NCBI GenBank assembly: GCA_024637275.1
Contig: JAGXFS010000100.1
Span: 1-32,375 of the forward strand
Direction of reading: 5' to 3'
DNA from: Acidimicrobiia bacterium
GTDB lineage: Bacteria; Actinomycetota; Acidimicrobiia; Spongiisociales; JAENVV01
Length of the DNA stretch: 32,375 nucleotides
Position 1 is the first letter of the stretch. Every line of letters begins with the position of its first letter. The notes under the pieces are model-generated. The model had not been told where the DNA came from. It searched no databases and saw only the letters and a list, made by a program, of their open reading frames with translations. Both the position numbers and the translations under genes were made by a program. Below are positions 31,804-32,375 of the stretch, one piece after another.

Positions 31804-32375
31804 GCGCGGCTCTTATCGTCAGGAGCTCCGAGGAACCCACCGGGCAGGAAGATGAGCACGAGCACCAAGATTCCGAATGCAACGATAGGGATCAGCTGAT
31901 TAGGTGAGGGAACGCCTGCTCCGTCGAGGAACAAGTTCGGTCCGACGGTCTCGAGGATTCCCAGGATCAAACCTCCTAGTGCGGCCCCGGTAATCGATCC
32001 GATGCCGCCAAGCACGGCTGCGGTGAATGCCTTGAGGCCGGGGAAGAAACCCATAAAGAAGTGTGCCTGGTTGAACAGGAATACGTAGAGGATGCCGGCG
32101 GCACCGGCCAGAGCCCCACCGACCGCAAAGGTGAAGACGATCGTCCGATCGACGTCAACTCCCATGAGAGCGGCGATTTCCCGGTCTTCGCCCACGGCTC
32201 TCATCGCCCGACCAATCCTGGTCCGCTCAACGATCCAAAACAACATGAGCCAGAGAGCGACAGCTCCGAGAATCGAGACGACATGCACTTTCTCGAAGTC
32301 GTAACCAAGTATGTCCCAGGTTCCCTTGATGGCGGGGATGGTCGGGTAGGCACGGGCGTTGGCGCCGTAGAAGCC
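31800..32375 (-). CDS. livH: Branched-chain amino acid ABC transporter permease LivH, C-terminal part (runs off the right edge)
   Basis: The other membrane subunit of the Liv importer; 191 codons are in the window and the frame stays open to the edge (GFYGANARAYPTIPAIKGTW at the far end), so the start lies outside. The family is shown by VERTRIGRAMRAVGEDREIAALMGVDVDRTIVFTFAVGGALAGAAGILY, the EAA-type loop that contacts the ATPases, then [37 protein letters not shown]. The internal GTG at 32288 should not be taken as the start. The stop overlaps livM by 4 nt. The periplasmic-type binding protein gene is not in the window and may lie upstream. Confidence 0.94.
   Translation of the reverse strand, partial: GFYGANARAYPTIPAIKGTWDILGYDFEKVHVVSILGAVALWLMLFWIVERTRIGRAMRAVGEDREIAALMGVDVDRTIVFTFAVGGALAGAAGILYVFLFNQAHFFMGFFPGLKAFTAAVLGGIGSITGAALGGLILGILETVGPNLFLDGAGVPSPNQLIPIVAFGILVLVLIFLPGGFLGAPDDKSRA

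Overview
The window reads as chromosomal DNA of a fairly GC-rich actinobacterium, most plausibly a member of the Acidimicrobiia. The evidence for this is a secreted protein ending in cysteine-containing S-layer-homology-like repeats of the form ...TRGQMAAFLxRA..., a WS/DGAT acyltransferase lipid operon, frequent GTG starts, several starts that look leaderless (a TAnnnT box 6-8 nt before the start codon), and an ECF sigma factor paired with a membrane protein. The taxon is an inference from gene content; no rRNA gene is present. I see no tRNA, rRNA, CRISPR array, insertion sequence or phage gene.

Layout. 1-2.9 kb (minus strand): the 5' end of a class III aminotransferase, a small helical protein, a glycerophosphodiester phosphodiesterase lipoprotein, a small membrane protein with a terminator behind it, and an SRPBCC protein. 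3.0-3.9 kb: a membrane diguanylate cyclase, divergent from the SRPBCC gene; the two appear to share an operator between two leaderless promoters. 3.9-6.8 kb (minus): a membrane-anchored coiled-coil protein and an M3 oligopeptidase. 6.9-13.7 kb (plus): ATP-type PEP carboxykinase, a secreted seven-bladed propeller/cadherin/SLH-like protein, a D-serine dehydratase/D-threonine aldolase-like enzyme, and a coupled Mug glycosylase - YgjV-like membrane protein pair, closed by a bidirectional hairpin. 13.8-15.7 kb (minus): ECF sigma factor and a membrane partner with a duplicated outside domain. 15.9-18.3 kb (minus): an Arg-rich microprotein, WS/DGAT acyltransferase and an alpha/beta hydrolase in one likely operon. 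18.6-19.7 kb (plus): class V aminotransferase. 19.7-23.85 kb (minus): gcvT-gcvP behind a tandem glycine riboswitch. 24.0-25.7 kb (plus): a four-helix membrane protein and an MFS transporter. 25.7-28.4 kb (minus): an MDR-family oxidoreductase and a CPA2 cation/proton antiporter. 28.6 kb to the right edge (minus): livH (partial)-livM-livG-livF, each overlapping the next by 4 bases.

How genes work together. Amino-acid metabolism dominates: branched-chain amino acid uptake (Liv), glycine cleavage under glycine control, two aminotransferases, a D-amino-acid enzyme and a peptidase, with PEP carboxykinase linking amino-acid carbon to gluconeogenesis. Storage-lipid synthesis and an alpha/beta hydrolase form a separate unit. 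The least understood parts are the Arg-rich microprotein leading the lipid operon, the sigma factor/duplicated-domain partner with a concentric palindrome upstream, the operator between the SRPBCC and cyclase genes, and the large secreted propeller protein.
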